A DNA stretch of 64,000 nucleotides from RGIG3178 sp963674495 (GTDB lineage Bacteria; Bacillota; Clostridia; Christensenellales; QAND01): positions 124,001 to 188,000 of the forward strand of contig CAXXLG010000003.1 in the NCBI GenBank assembly GCA_963674495.2. Direction: 5' to 3'. The notes under the pieces are model-generated. The model was not told the origin of the DNA. It was given only the letters and a program-made list of their open reading frames with translations, and searched no databases. How positions within the stretch are numbered: the stretch's first letter is position 1; each line of letters opens with the position of its first letter. Of the stretch, positions 36,353-44,414 are shown piece by piece. A program made the position numbers and the translations under genes.

Positions 36353-36577
36353 ATGAAAAGAAACCTATGTTTGTTAATTGGCTTTGCGATGGTGATTGTG
36401 CTGGCGGTGGGTTGCAACACGACACCGGCTCCAACACCCAAGATGACACCAACCATGACCGACCTGGCTACACCAGACAGAGAGATTAACCCGACCATGC
36501 CTTCTTCCACAACAGCATCGCCGACCATGACTGTTATTCCAACGGAAGATAGTGTTCCAGACCTGCCTGAAACATAA
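36353..36577 (+). CDS. Small Thr/Pro-rich lipoprotein
   Basis: The protein is 74 residues. ATG at 36353 follows GAGGTGAACTTGT. The lipoprotein signal is KRNLCLLIGFAMVIVLAVGC; the mature part is only Pro, Thr, Met and Ser-rich text (TPTMTDLATP) without a fold. It is probably a surface-tethered spacer peptide. No family was recognised. Confidence 0.6.
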   Translation: MKRNLCLLIGFAMVIVLAVGCNTTPAPTPKMTPTMTDLATPDREINPTMPSSTTASPTMTVIPTEDSVPDLPET

Positions 36578-36585
36578 AGGCGCGT

Positions 36586-36615
36586 TTGATCAAAAACGCC
36601 CTTCTCCTTTATAAT
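36586..36615 (+). promoter_or_regulatory. Sigma-A promoter before a small membrane ORF
   Basis: TTGATC (36586-36591), 18 bp, TATAAT (36610-36615). Confidence 0.55.
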
Positions 36616-36649
36616 ATCCGTACGTGGATGCGGAAAGGTGGTGGCGCTT

Positions 36650-36838
36650 ATGCATATCCGGTGGCGCGCGGGGCAACGATGGCGTCCTTTCGTGGTGTTC
36701 CTGCTGATGGCGGGGATGTTTTGCGCCTATTTGTTGATACGATCCGTATGTGCGGATGCACGCAATGTACTGACGATGCATACGCCGCCGGCGTACGTCA
36801 CATTTGCTTCAACCAAGGGTTTTGGATCAAATGGCTGA
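36650..36838 (+). CDS. Small single-helix membrane protein (hypothetical)
   Basis: The protein is 62 residues. It is supported by the promoter at 36586-36615, a ribosome site (GGAAAGGTGGTGG) and a terminator 22 bp after the stop. A basic N-terminus (HIRWRAGQRWR) precedes one hydrophobic helix (PFVVFLLMAGMFCAYLLI). No family was recognised; the complete transcription unit is the main evidence that it is real. Confidence 0.5.
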   Translation: MHIRWRAGQRWRPFVVFLLMAGMFCAYLLIRSVCADARNVLTMHTPPAYVTFASTKGFGSNG

Positions 36839-36859
36839 GCAATTACTTTCAGAAAAACA

Positions 36860-36888
36860 AAGAACCCCGCTTAAGAAGGGGTTCTTTT
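36860..36888 (+). terminator. Rho-independent terminator
   Basis: A 9-bp stem AAGAACCCC / GGGGTTCTT followed by TT. Confidence 0.75.
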
Positions 36889-37131
36889 CGTATCGGTTGT
36901 TCACTGAACAAAACGAACGGAGGCGGTAAAAATATCGGTGTTTGATTCGACGTGTGGCGACAAAATTCCTGGGATTTTGACATAAACGCATACCCTGTGT
37001 ATTGGCCTACCGTGCGAATCGATGGTATGGTATGCTCGGATAACGTGAACATTCTGATACGATTCAAGGCCGTCTATCGTACCGTACATGAGTTGGAAAT
37101 GTCTTTGAAAAAGGAATCATTACATAAAACT
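36889..37131. other. Intergenic stretch upstream of rnfG-like gene
   Basis: No gene recognised. A TTGACA occurs at 36977-36982 but has no matching -10. Confidence 0.4.
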
Positions 37132-37160
37132 TTGAAATCAAAAAAGGAATGGCGTATAAT
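37132..37160 (+). promoter_or_regulatory. Sigma-A promoter of rnfG-like gene
   Basis: TTGAAA (37132-37137), exactly 17 bp, TATAAT (37155-37160); 34 bp to the ATG. Confidence 0.75.
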
Positions 37161-37193
37161 AGGAAAAGCATAAAGAACTTTGGAGGAGATACC

Positions 37194-37730
37194 ATGCGGT
37201 ATATCGTCAATTTGGCTTCGCGCCTTTTGATCATTTGCACCGTCGCCGGATTGTGTTTGGCGGTTACGTTCGGTTTTACAAATCCCGAGATCCAGAGGCA
37301 GAAAGAGGAAGCGGAGCTTGCGGCCTTGGAATCTCTGTTTCCCGGCATCAGCACCTTTGAGGAGATACCGTTCGATGAACAGACATATGACAGGGTGACC
37401 AAGGTGGTTAAAATCATGGATGGGGACGGAGCGGTTATTGGGCTTTGCGTAGGCATGAATGCCAAGGGATATAAGGGCGATATCCCCTTGAACGTAGGGT
37501 TTTATCCGGACGGCACGCTGAGCGGGCTACGCGTTGGCAGCAACAGTGAGACGGCAGGCCTCGGTAGCAGGGTTGCGGAGCCCGATTATTACACACAGTA
37601 TGACAACAAGTCGGCGCCGCTCTCATTGGGTACGGACATCGTTGCGATATCCGGCGCCACGATCTCCAGCCGCGCTGTGCTCAAAGGTGTCAACCTTGCA
37701 GCGGAAGCGTTTGCATCGCTGGATAAATAA
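37194..37730 (+). CDS. RnfG-like FMN-binding electron-transport subunit
   Basis: The protein is 178 residues. ATG at 37194 follows TGGAGGAGATACC. One N-terminal membrane helix (about 8-26) is followed by an extracytoplasmic FMN_bind domain with YPDGTLSGLRVGSNSETAGLG and the flavinylation motif SGATISS, where the Thr would carry covalent FMN. RnfG belongs to the Rnf ferredoxin:NAD oxidoreductase, yet no rnfA, B, C, D or E gene is adjacent. It has its own promoter and terminator, so it is a stand-alone flavoprotein here. Confidence 0.82.
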   Translation: MRYIVNLASRLLIICTVAGLCLAVTFGFTNPEIQRQKEEAELAALESLFPGISTFEEIPFDEQTYDRVTKVVKIMDGDGAVIGLCVGMNAKGYKGDIPLNVGFYPDGTLSGLRVGSNSETAGLGSRVAEPDYYTQYDNKSAPLSLGTDIVAISGATISSRAVLKGVNLAAEAFASLDK

Positions 37731-37740
37731 ACGAACGATG

Positions 37741-37771
37741 GGCAGAGCAGTTAGCGTTCTGCCTATTTTTA
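37741..37771 (+). terminator. Rho-independent terminator
   Basis: Stem GGCAGAGC / GCGTTCTGCC (one GU pair) followed by TATTTTTAT, 10 bp after the stop. Confidence 0.7.
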
Positions 37772-37795
37772 TGAGATAAAACAGGAGGATTCATC

Positions 37796-38791
37796 ATGGA
37801 CAGACCATTGATCGGCATTCCCATGGGTGACCCGGCGGGCATCGGCCCCGAAATCACGGTAAAAGCGTTGAACGAAGCGGATATATATCAAAAGGCACGG
37901 CCCATCGTCGTCGGCGATGCCGACATGCTCAGGAGGGCGTGCTCGTTTTGCGATCTTGCACTTGGTGTGCATCCCGTTGAAAATGCTGCACAGGGTGCGT
38001 ATCAAAAGGGTACGATCGATGTAATCGATTTGAAGAATATCGATGATTCATTCAAGCTCGGCGAAGTCTCAAAGGAAGCGGGCGCCGCGGCTTATGCGTA
38101 CATCGAGAAGACTGTCATGATGGCGCAAAGCGGTGAAATTGACGCCATCGCTACAACGCCCATCAATAAGGAGTCGTTTAAGGCTGCTCAGGTGCCGTAC
38201 ATCGGACATACTGAGGTGTTGGCTGCGTTGACAAATACGAAGGATCCCTTGACGATGTTTGAAGTACACGGCATGCGCGTGTTCTTCCTCTCCCGCCATG
38301 TATCGCTTCGCAAGGCCTGTGATATGGTGACCAAAGAAAGGCTTGTGGATTATATTGTGCGGTGCACCCAGGCGCTCAAACGCCTTGGGGTTAGCGAAGG
38401 CACCATGGCGGTAGCGGGACTGAATCCGCACAGCGGGGAGCACGGTCTGTTCGGCGACGAAGAGATGACGGCTGTGGCACCGGCTGTTAAGCAGGCGCGT
38501 GCACAGGGTTATGATGTGGTGGGGCCGATCAGCGCGGACTCGGTATTTCACATGGCATTGCAGGGCCGGTTCAATTCGGTGTTGTCGCTGTACCATGACC
38601 AGGGGCATATTGCGACCAAAACGCTTGATTTTGACCGTACCATCGCCATTACTAACTCGCTTCCGTTCTTGCGCACCAGCGTGGATCACGGTACGGCGTT
38701 GGACATTGCGGGCAAGGGTATTGCGAGTGCCGTCAGCATGATCGAAGCAATCCTGCTGGCAGCGAAGTACGCGCCGGGCTTTCGGCGGTAG
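37796..38791 (+). CDS. pdxA: PdxA-family 4-phosphohydroxythreonine (or related sugar-acid) dehydrogenase
   Basis: The protein is 331 residues. It has the family start GIPMGDPAGIGPEI, the metal His in GHTEVLAAL, and LNPHSGEHGLFGDEE, YHDQGHIATKTL and RTSVDHGTALDIAGKG. In proteobacteria PdxA makes vitamin B6; many Firmicutes use PdxA2-type paralogues to oxidise phosphorylated four-carbon acid sugars. No pdxJ or DUF1537 kinase is adjacent, so the pathway is undecided. AGGAGGATTCATC precedes the ATG. Confidence 0.88.
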   Translation: MDRPLIGIPMGDPAGIGPEITVKALNEADIYQKARPIVVGDADMLRRACSFCDLALGVHPVENAAQGAYQKGTIDVIDLKNIDDSFKLGEVSKEAGAAAYAYIEKTVMMAQSGEIDAIATTPINKESFKAAQVPYIGHTEVLAALTNTKDPLTMFEVHGMRVFFLSRHVSLRKACDMVTKERLVDYIVRCTQALKRLGVSEGTMAVAGLNPHSGEHGLFGDEEMTAVAPAVKQARAQGYDVVGPISADSVFHMALQGRFNSVLSLYHDQGHIATKTLDFDRTIAITNSLPFLRTSVDHGTALDIAGKGIASAVSMIEAILLAAKYAPGFRR

Positions 38792-38797
38792 AGCATA

Positions 38798-38832
38798 CAA
38801 AAAAGCCGGGCATGTGCCTGGCCTTTTTTGTT
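38798..38832 (+). terminator. Rho-independent terminator after pdxA
   Basis: AAAAAGCCGGGCA-TG-TGCCTGGCCTTTTTT, with one mismatch in the stem. Confidence 0.75.
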
Positions 38833-38915
38833 TTCGGACAACCCGGGTTTATCCGAAACTCTTGCTTCGCCAACTGTGCTTTGTACGACCGTCAGAGCGT
38901 TTATTGGTACCTCTA

Positions 38916-39542
38916 TTATGAGAATTCCTTGCGTCCGTAAATCCAGATGGAGATTTGCATGGATAGCAGGAAACCCAATGCCATCACAACGGGGAAACCG
39001 TAGACAAACGTTTTCAGCAGAAACTCGGGAGGTGGACCGATGGTCCCGTTTTGAATGAGCATGGGCAGCAGCACGGCCAGTACGGCCAGGCCCATGTAGA
39101 TCAGCCGCCCTTTCTCCGTCCCAAACTTGAACATGACGGGTAGGTTGACGGATAGAAGCAGCAGCGCCACGCCACTGAGCACCCAAAGCGTCATGGGCAA
39201 TGCCGAGGTGATGGGTGTGTGCCTGACGACGGATATTACGATTTCAAAGGCGATATTGATCAGCAGCGCGATACCGATGCATATCAGGCCGAACAGATAT
39301 TTGGCCATCACGATGTGCTTGCGCGAGATCGGCATGGTCAGCACGTATTTTTCAAAATGCGCGCGCTCGTCGTATGCCAGCGCGGTCACCGGCATCATGG
39401 AGCTCAAGATGATGACAAAACCCTGAAAGAAGGTTGCGTCCGCGCTGAAATATGCCATTACCATGTATAAAATGGAGATGAAGAGAAAGACCCTGGCCTG
39501 CCGCTTAACGCTTAATAGATCCTTTATAATCAGTCCGTTCAT
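38916..39542 (-). CDS. ABC-2 type transporter permease
   Basis: The protein is 208 residues with six hydrophobic helices. It begins MNGLIIKDLLSVKRQARVFL, typical of the ABC-2 (PF13346) permeases paired with YtrA-type regulators. ATG at 39542 overlaps the ATPase stop by 4 bp. It is the last gene of a gntR-ATPase-permease operon. The exported molecule is unknown; relatives answer to cell-wall antibiotics. Confidence 0.82.
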   Translation of the reverse strand: MNGLIIKDLLSVKRQARVFLFISILYMVMAYFSADATFFQGFVIILSSMMPVTALAYDERAHFEKYVLTMPISRKHIVMAKYLFGLICIGIALLINIAFEIVISVVRHTPITSALPMTLWVLSGVALLLLSVNLPVMFKFGTEKGRLIYMGLAVLAVLLPMLIQNGTIGPPPEFLLKTFVYGFPVVMALGFLLSMQISIWIYGRKEFS

Positions 39543-40384
39543 TGTCTTGCCTCCTTTGCCATATACACCATAATATCTTCAATGCTTGCGGGTTCTACGG
39601 TAAAGCTGCTAGGAATTTGATCCTTTAAAACCAAAGCTTCAACACCGAACGCGCTGTGGCGTTGCCCTTTGATCGAACATTTGTCAAGGGCTGAAAATGC
39701 TGTGGGTGAACACTTGACAATGCCGTATTTGGCGCGCAGCATATCCTTTTCCTCACAGAACAGAAGCTTCCCCTTGTGTATGAAAGCGATGTAATCGCTG
39801 ATTTTTTCAAGGTCACTTATGATGTGTGAAGACATGAACACCGAGTGGGTTTCATCCTGAATGAATTCCAACAGCATATCCAGTATCTCGTCGCGCACGA
39901 TGGGATCCAGGCCGCTGGTCGCTTCGTCCATGATCAAAAGCCGGGTGTCATGGGATAGCGCCGCAGCGATGCTAAGCTTCATCTTCATGCCGCGCGAATA
40001 CTCTTTAATGGGCTTGCCCTCGGGCAGGAAGAAATGTACGCAAAGCGCAAAAAAGCGCTGTTCATCCCAGGTTTGAAAGATGCGTTTTAAGATGCCGTTG
40101 ATGGCTTGCGCGCTGAGCGCTTCGGGGAAACACGATTCGTCCAACACGACGCCCACATGTTCCTTGACGGCGGCAAAGTCCTTGCGGTTGCTATGCTCAA
40201 GAACAAAAATTTCTCCCGTATCGGGCTCGATCAAATCCAAGATCAGGTTGATGGTGGTGCTTTTGCCCGCGCCGTTTTCACCGATAAAGCCCATGATGCA
40301 CCCGGCGGGCAGACTGAAGGTTACATCCTGTAAGGCAAAATCGTCATAGCGTTTTGACAAGTTCTTGATGTTCAATGCGTTCAT
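39539..40384 (-). CDS. ABC transporter ATP-binding protein
   Basis: The protein is 281 residues. Walker A is GFIGENGAGKSTTINLIL, the signature EYSRGMKMKLSIAAAL, and Walker B LLIMDEATSGLDP. It energises the adjacent permease. It lies 3 bp after the GntR regulator, so regulator and pump are co-expressed. Confidence 0.92.
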   Translation of the reverse strand: MNALNIKNLSKRYDDFALQDVTFSLPAGCIMGFIGENGAGKSTTINLILDLIEPDTGEIFVLEHSNRKDFAAVKEHVGVVLDESCFPEALSAQAINGILKRIFQTWDEQRFFALCVHFFLPEGKPIKEYSRGMKMKLSIAAALSHDTRLLIMDEATSGLDPIVRDEILDMLLEFIQDETHSVFMSSHIISDLEKISDYIAFIHKGKLLFCEEKDMLRAKYGIVKCSPTAFSALDKCSIKGQRHSAFGVEALVLKDQIPSSFTVEPASIEDIMVYMAKEARQ

Positions 40385-40387
40385 TTG

Positions 40388-40768
40388 TCATTCTCCTTGG
40401 TAGATGATGGTCAACATGCTCACAAGTTCATCCAACGACAGACCGCAAACGGCGGACAAATCCGCGATTGTCTGCATGTGGCATTCGATATTCTTTAAGT
40501 GCTCTTCTCGTACCAACGCAAGGTTTTTTAACGCGACAAAGCTGCCTTTGCCGGGTACGGAGACGATGAAACCGTCGCGTTCCAGCTCTTCGTACGCGCG
40601 CTTGGTGGTGATCACGCTGATCCGAAGTTCCTTGGCCAACAGGCGCATGGAAGGAAGGGCGTCGCCTTCACAAAGTGCGTCAGTTAGGATCAGACGCTTG
40701 ATCTGCGAGCTGATCTGATCGTAGATGGGTTGCCCGCTGCTGTTGCTGATAATGATGTTCAGTGCCAT
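40388..40768 (-). CDS. GntR-family (YtrA subfamily) transcriptional regulator
   Basis: The protein is 126 residues. ATG at 40768 follows CAGGAGTG closely. An N-terminal winged helix (PIYDQISSQIKRLILTDALCEGDALPSMRLLAKELRISVITTKRAYEELERDGFI) is followed by a short helical tail, as in YtrA repressors. It probably represses its own ABC operon. The perfect dyad at 40880-40910 over its promoter is the likely operator. Confidence 0.88.
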   Translation of the reverse strand: MALNIIISNSSGQPIYDQISSQIKRLILTDALCEGDALPSMRLLAKELRISVITTKRAYEELERDGFIVSVPGKGSFVALKNLALVREEHLKNIECHMQTIADLSAVCGLSLDELVSMLTIIYQGE

Positions 40769-40879
40769 CACTCCTGAAATACTGCATGATTTTGCGGATT
40801 GATCAAATTCAATCGATTCAAACGCCGCGATGTTGCGGAATGAAATATAAATGAGAGCTGTATTCACATTCCATATAGA

Positions 40880-40910
40880 CATATTGTATATAGACAATAT
40901 ATACAATATG
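40880..40910 (-). promoter_or_regulatory. 13-bp perfect inverted repeat (putative GntR operator) over promoter
   Basis: CATATTGTATATA and its exact reverse complement TATATACAATATG flank a 5-nt spacer. On the minus strand TTGACA (40918-40923) and TATATT (40896-40901) form a promoter with 16-bp spacing, and the dyad covers the -10. It lies about 120 bp upstream of the gntR start. Confidence 0.7.
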
Positions 40911-40933
40911 CGCAAATTGTCAACAAAAAATTT

Positions 40934-40963
40934 AAAAAAAGCAGCGGTATGCGCCGCTGCTTT
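40934..40963 (-). terminator. Rho-independent terminator for the D-threonine-aldolase-like gene
   Basis: Stem AAGCAGCGG / CCGCTGCTT followed on the minus strand by T7. Confidence 0.75.
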
Positions 40964-40984
40964 GTACAGGTTGGATAAACGCTT

Positions 40985-42055
40985 CTATACGCTTCGGCCG
41001 CGTCCGTCCACGGAAAAGATCTTTTCAACTTTGCCGTTGCGAATGCCGTATGCCGTATCGTACAGATTGACGGTGGTGCAGCAGTGACCGGGGATGAATG
41101 CGATCTGCTGACCGACTGCAAACTCATCATCGGGGTCGTCGAGGCGTCCGTGCTCCTCGTTGAGCTTGAGGGCATGGTTCTCAAAACCGACCGGTACGGG
41201 ATTGCCGTTGTCCATGCCGAACACCTTGAGGCCCGCGTCGGTGAACGCGATACCGGGGTGTTTGCTCATCACGGTTGCAAGAACGTATTGTGCATTTTCA
41301 AACGGCAGGCCCAGTTTTGCGTAACGTGCGTCCATATACAGATAGGAACCGGCTTGCAGTTCGGTAAACACGTTGTTGTTGCCGGTATAGGCAAACGTTC
41401 CGGTGCCGCCACCGGATATCTCATTGACGGACAGGCCAGCATTTATCAGCGCGTCGCGGAATGCACGCACCAATTCGACAGAGGCCAAAGCTCCGTCGTG
41501 CCGAACCTGTTCTTCCGGTTTGAGCATGATGTGCGCTTCATAGGCCTGGATGCCTTCAAACACCAGATTGTCCAGCGCATCGATGGATCGGGCCAACGCT
41601 ACGCCGTCATCGATGTTGCGTACACCGCAGCGGTGCGCGCCGGAATCCAGTTCCACCAGGCAATACAACGTGGTGCCCGCCTTTTTACACGCGGCGGACA
41701 GATCCTTGGCGTTTTGCAGGGAATCCACCGCCACGCACATACGGGACCGACCGCTAAGGGCGGCCAGCCGCTGTATCTTGCTGGGCCAGACGATCTGATT
41801 GGCAATCAAGACGTTGTTGACGCCGGCATCCACCAGCGCTTCCGCTTCGCCCAGCTTGGCGCAGGTTGCGCCTTTGGCCCCGGCAGCGATTTGCATTTTG
41901 GTCAGATCGGAGACCTTTACCGTCTTGAAATGAGGGCGCAACTTGGCCTGTTTGCCCTCCAAAAAAGCCTGCATGGTTTTTATATTGCGTTCTATAGCCT
42001 CGAGGTCGATCAAAAGCGCCGGCGTCTCAAGCGGGGGCGTTGGGATGATGAGCAT
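40985..42055 (-). CDS. D-threonine aldolase / D-serine dehydratase-like PLP enzyme (fold III)
   Basis: The protein is 356 residues. ATG at 42055 follows AGGAGGGACCGCT; the longer frame is rejected. It has an alanine-racemase-type barrel with the PLP lysine in LRPHFKTVKV, ELDSGAHRCGV and GGGTGTF. A C-terminal domain has the metal-binding GHCCTTVNLYD. Relatives are metal-activated D-threonine aldolases and D-serine dehydratases; which one cannot be told. It stands alone between terminators. Confidence 0.82.
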   Translation of the reverse strand: MLIIPTPPLETPALLIDLEAIERNIKTMQAFLEGKQAKLRPHFKTVKVSDLTKMQIAAGAKGATCAKLGEAEALVDAGVNNVLIANQIVWPSKIQRLAALSGRSRMCVAVDSLQNAKDLSAACKKAGTTLYCLVELDSGAHRCGVRNIDDGVALARSIDALDNLVFEGIQAYEAHIMLKPEEQVRHDGALASVELVRAFRDALINAGLSVNEISGGGTGTFAYTGNNNVFTELQAGSYLYMDARYAKLGLPFENAQYVLATVMSKHPGIAFTDAGLKVFGMDNGNPVPVGFENHALKLNEEHGRLDDPDDEFAVGQQIAFIPGHCCTTVNLYDTAYGIRNGKVEKIFSVDGRGRSV

Positions 42056-42182
42056 AGCGGTCCCTCCTAATAAGCAATTCAATTCCATTGTATCATGGGC
42101 CATCCCCCCTTTCAATGCATGCATGCTTGCGGAGGATGGCGTTACAATGATAAGATGAAGCGAAACGAAAGGGAGTTCTGAC

Positions 42183-42767
42183 ATGCAGGAAAATTTAATC
42201 AAACAAATGGCATTTATTCGAGAAACGGACGCTATGAAAGGCATTCTGCGCGCCAATCTAATGCTGGATGGTTCGCGTCGTGAGGACGACGCGCAGCACA
42301 GCTGGCATGCGGCACTGATGGCGCTGATCCTGGCGGATTATGCTAAGGAAGGCGTTGACGTGGATCGTGCGGTGCGCATGCTGTTGGTGCACGATCTGGT
42401 GGAGATCGATGCGGGCGATACCTATGCCTACGATGAAACTGGCTATGGGGACAAGGCGGAGCGTGAACAGAAAGCGGCTCAACGCGTGTTTGGGATCTTG
42501 CCGGAACGTCAGGGCGGTGAACTGCGTGCACTGTGGGAGGAGTTTGAGGCGTGCCAGACGCCAAGCGCAAAGTACGCCAGCGCCATCGACCGCCTGCAGC
42601 CGCTGTGGGGGAACTTCTGGATGGACGGCACGGTGTGGGAGAAAAACCGCATCACCATGGACAAGGTACTCAATCGAAACGAGGTCACAAAGGAAGCGCT
42701 ACCCGACATATGGGAAACGGTGGAAGGCATGCTGGTGGAGGCAAAAGAGCGGGGCTATCTGCGTTGA
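42183..42767 (+). CDS. HD-domain nucleotidase (YfbR/HDDC2-like)
   Basis: The protein is 194 residues. The HD-domain metal ligands are present: the His of AQHSWHAALMAL, the HD of LLVHDLVEIDAGD, and a late Asp in ASAIDRLQPL. This matches the HDDC2/YfbR class of 5'-deoxynucleotidases. It likely dephosphorylates deoxynucleoside monophosphates in the cytoplasm. GGGAGTTCTGAC precedes the ATG. Confidence 0.85.
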   Translation: MQENLIKQMAFIRETDAMKGILRANLMLDGSRREDDAQHSWHAALMALILADYAKEGVDVDRAVRMLLVHDLVEIDAGDTYAYDETGYGDKAEREQKAAQRVFGILPERQGGELRALWEEFEACQTPSAKYASAIDRLQPLWGNFWMDGTVWEKNRITMDKVLNRNEVTKEALPDIWETVEGMLVEAKERGYLR

Positions 42768-42886
42768 TCGTATACGATACGGCGTGTAGCAAGGAATGGA
42801 ATCGATTGTGCACGTTGACTGAATGCATATCATGACAGCGAAAAGCAAACGATAATAATCGTTTCGGAAGGGGCTGCCGTCGGCCA

Positions 42887-42912
42887 CGAAAAGCCGTCGG
42901 CGGCTTTCGTTT
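42887..42912 (+). terminator. Hairpin terminator
   Basis: CGAAAAGCCG-TCGG-CGGCTTTCG followed by TTT. Confidence 0.55.
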
Positions 42913-42928
42913 ATCGCCCGCTTCTTCC

Positions 42929-42957
42929 TTGACAGTACTGTGTGTGTATACTACACT
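42929..42957 (+). promoter_or_regulatory. Sigma-A promoter
   Basis: TTGACA (42929-42934), 17 bp, TACACT (42952-42957), upstream of the hydroxyacid dehydrogenase. Confidence 0.6.
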
Positions 42958-42983
42958 TTGCATGTAGGAAAGGAGTGATCGGT

Positions 42984-43886
42984 ATGCAGAATCAAGCACT
43001 GCGCATCGGCTTCGTGGGCCTCGGAATTATGGGGCGGCCCATGGCGAAAAACATACTCAACGCGGGGTATCCGCTCTGCGTATATAACCGGACGGCTTCA
43101 AAAGCCAAGGAGCTTGTGGAGGCGGGCGCGACACAGGGGTCGACCCCCAAAGAGGTGGCGCAAAAGAGCGATGTCGTCATCACCATCGTCAGCGATACAC
43201 CAGACGTTGAAGCGGTGTTGTTCGGTGAAAATGGCGTAGCCGAAGGGGTACGCGAGGGTATGATCGTGGTGGACATGAGTACCATCTCGCCGCATCAGAC
43301 GCGCGGCTTTTCCAAAAAGCTCAAGGAGTTGGACGTTACACTGCTGGATTGCCCGGTCAGCGGCGGAGATGACGGCGCAAAAGCGGGCAGGTTGACCATC
43401 ATGTGCGGTGGCGAAAAGCAGGCGTTTGACAAGGTATTGCCTGTGCTGGAGACGATGGGCAAAAAGGTCACGCTGATGGGTGCGAGCGGGGCGGGACAGG
43501 CAACCAAACTGTGCAATCAGGTGTGCTTGAGCAGTGCGCTTTTGGGCGTATGTGAGTGCCTGCTGTTGGCTACCAAGGAAGGACTTGACTGCAATAAAGT
43601 GGTCGAAGTGCTCTCCGGCGGCGCAGCCAACTCCTATCAGCTTAGCGTACAGGGTCCCAAAATGGTGGCGCACGATTACAGTCCCGGATTTTTTGTTGAT
43701 CTGTTCCAGAAGGATCTCAGGCTGTGCGCGCAGGCGGCACAGAACAACCATCTGTCGCTGCCGGGATCGACGTTGGTGGCGCAGCTATACAATGCCGTAC
43801 AGGGCATTGAGGGCAGCCATGAGATGGGCAGCCAGGCGCTGATTCTGGCGTTGGAGCAGCTCAATGCGCATAAAGTGGCGGAATAG
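42984..43886 (+). CDS. NAD(P)-dependent beta-hydroxyacid dehydrogenase (3-hydroxyisobutyrate/tartronate semialdehyde reductase family)
   Basis: The protein is 300 residues. ATG at 42984 follows AAGGAGTGATCGGT. The Rossmann start IGFVGLGIMGRPMAKNI is followed by MSTISPHQT and the substrate loop DCPVSGGDDGAKAGRLTIMCGG. The catalytic Lys lies in GAGQATKLCNQV. The family reduces or oxidises small beta-hydroxyacids; the acid here is not determined. The GNAT gene follows after 2 bp. Confidence 0.88.
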   Translation: MQNQALRIGFVGLGIMGRPMAKNILNAGYPLCVYNRTASKAKELVEAGATQGSTPKEVAQKSDVVITIVSDTPDVEAVLFGENGVAEGVREGMIVVDMSTISPHQTRGFSKKLKELDVTLLDCPVSGGDDGAKAGRLTIMCGGEKQAFDKVLPVLETMGKKVTLMGASGAGQATKLCNQVCLSSALLGVCECLLLATKEGLDCNKVVEVLSGGAANSYQLSVQGPKMVAHDYSPGFFVDLFQKDLRLCAQAAQNNHLSLPGSTLVAQLYNAVQGIEGSHEMGSQALILALEQLNAHKVAE

Positions 43887-43888
43887 AA

Positions 43889-44380
43889 ATGATCATCCGT
43901 GATGCTTGTACAGATGATCTTGACATGATCGGGAGAATCTGGAATCATTACATTCAAAAAACCACGTATAACTGGCGGCATGAATGCTATACGCCGGTAG
44001 AATTGCGGCAATGGTTCGTTCAGCACGGGACATCCAATCGTCCCGTGCTGGTCGTTGAAGAGGATGGATGCATCCTGGGATTCGGTGCACTTTCAACCTT
44101 TCGCGGTTCCACCGGTTATCGTTTTACCGTGGAGGATACCATCTATTTGGCGCCGCAGGCACAAGGACGCGGCTTGGGCACGTTGTTGATGACGGCAATG
44201 CTGCAACGGGGCAAGGACGTCGGCCTGAGGCAGGTGGTGGCCATGATCGACAGCGGAAACGTACAAAGCATAGAATTTCATGCAAAGATGGGCTTTGAAA
44301 CGGTTGGCGTACTCAGGGATATCGGAGAAAAAAGTGGGAAGGTCCTCAGTTGCGTCGTCATGCAGCGGCGTTTGAATTGA
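43889..44380 (+). CDS. GNAT acetyltransferase (phosphinothricin/methionine-sulfoximine type)
   Basis: The protein is 163 residues. It has IIRDACTDDLDMIGRIWNHYI, ERFTVEDTIYL-like text (YRFTVEDTIYLAPQAQGRGLGTLL) with the acetyl-CoA loop, and IEFHAKMGFETVGVLRDIGEK. These match the Pat/MddA group that acetylates toxic amino acid analogues. The function in this host is inferred by family only. Confidence 0.85.
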   Translation: MIIRDACTDDLDMIGRIWNHYIQKTTYNWRHECYTPVELRQWFVQHGTSNRPVLVVEEDGCILGFGALSTFRGSTGYRFTVEDTIYLAPQAQGRGLGTLLMTAMLQRGKDVGLRQVVAMIDSGNVQSIEFHAKMGFETVGVLRDIGEKSGKVLSCVVMQRRLN

Positions 44381-44414
44381 CGATAGAACCCAGAATCACG
44401 GAAGGATGGTGGAT

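Noticed and set aside
41084..42070. Plus-strand open frame of 328 codons
   Set aside because: Antisense of the D-threonine-aldolase-like gene, which has all catalytic motifs.
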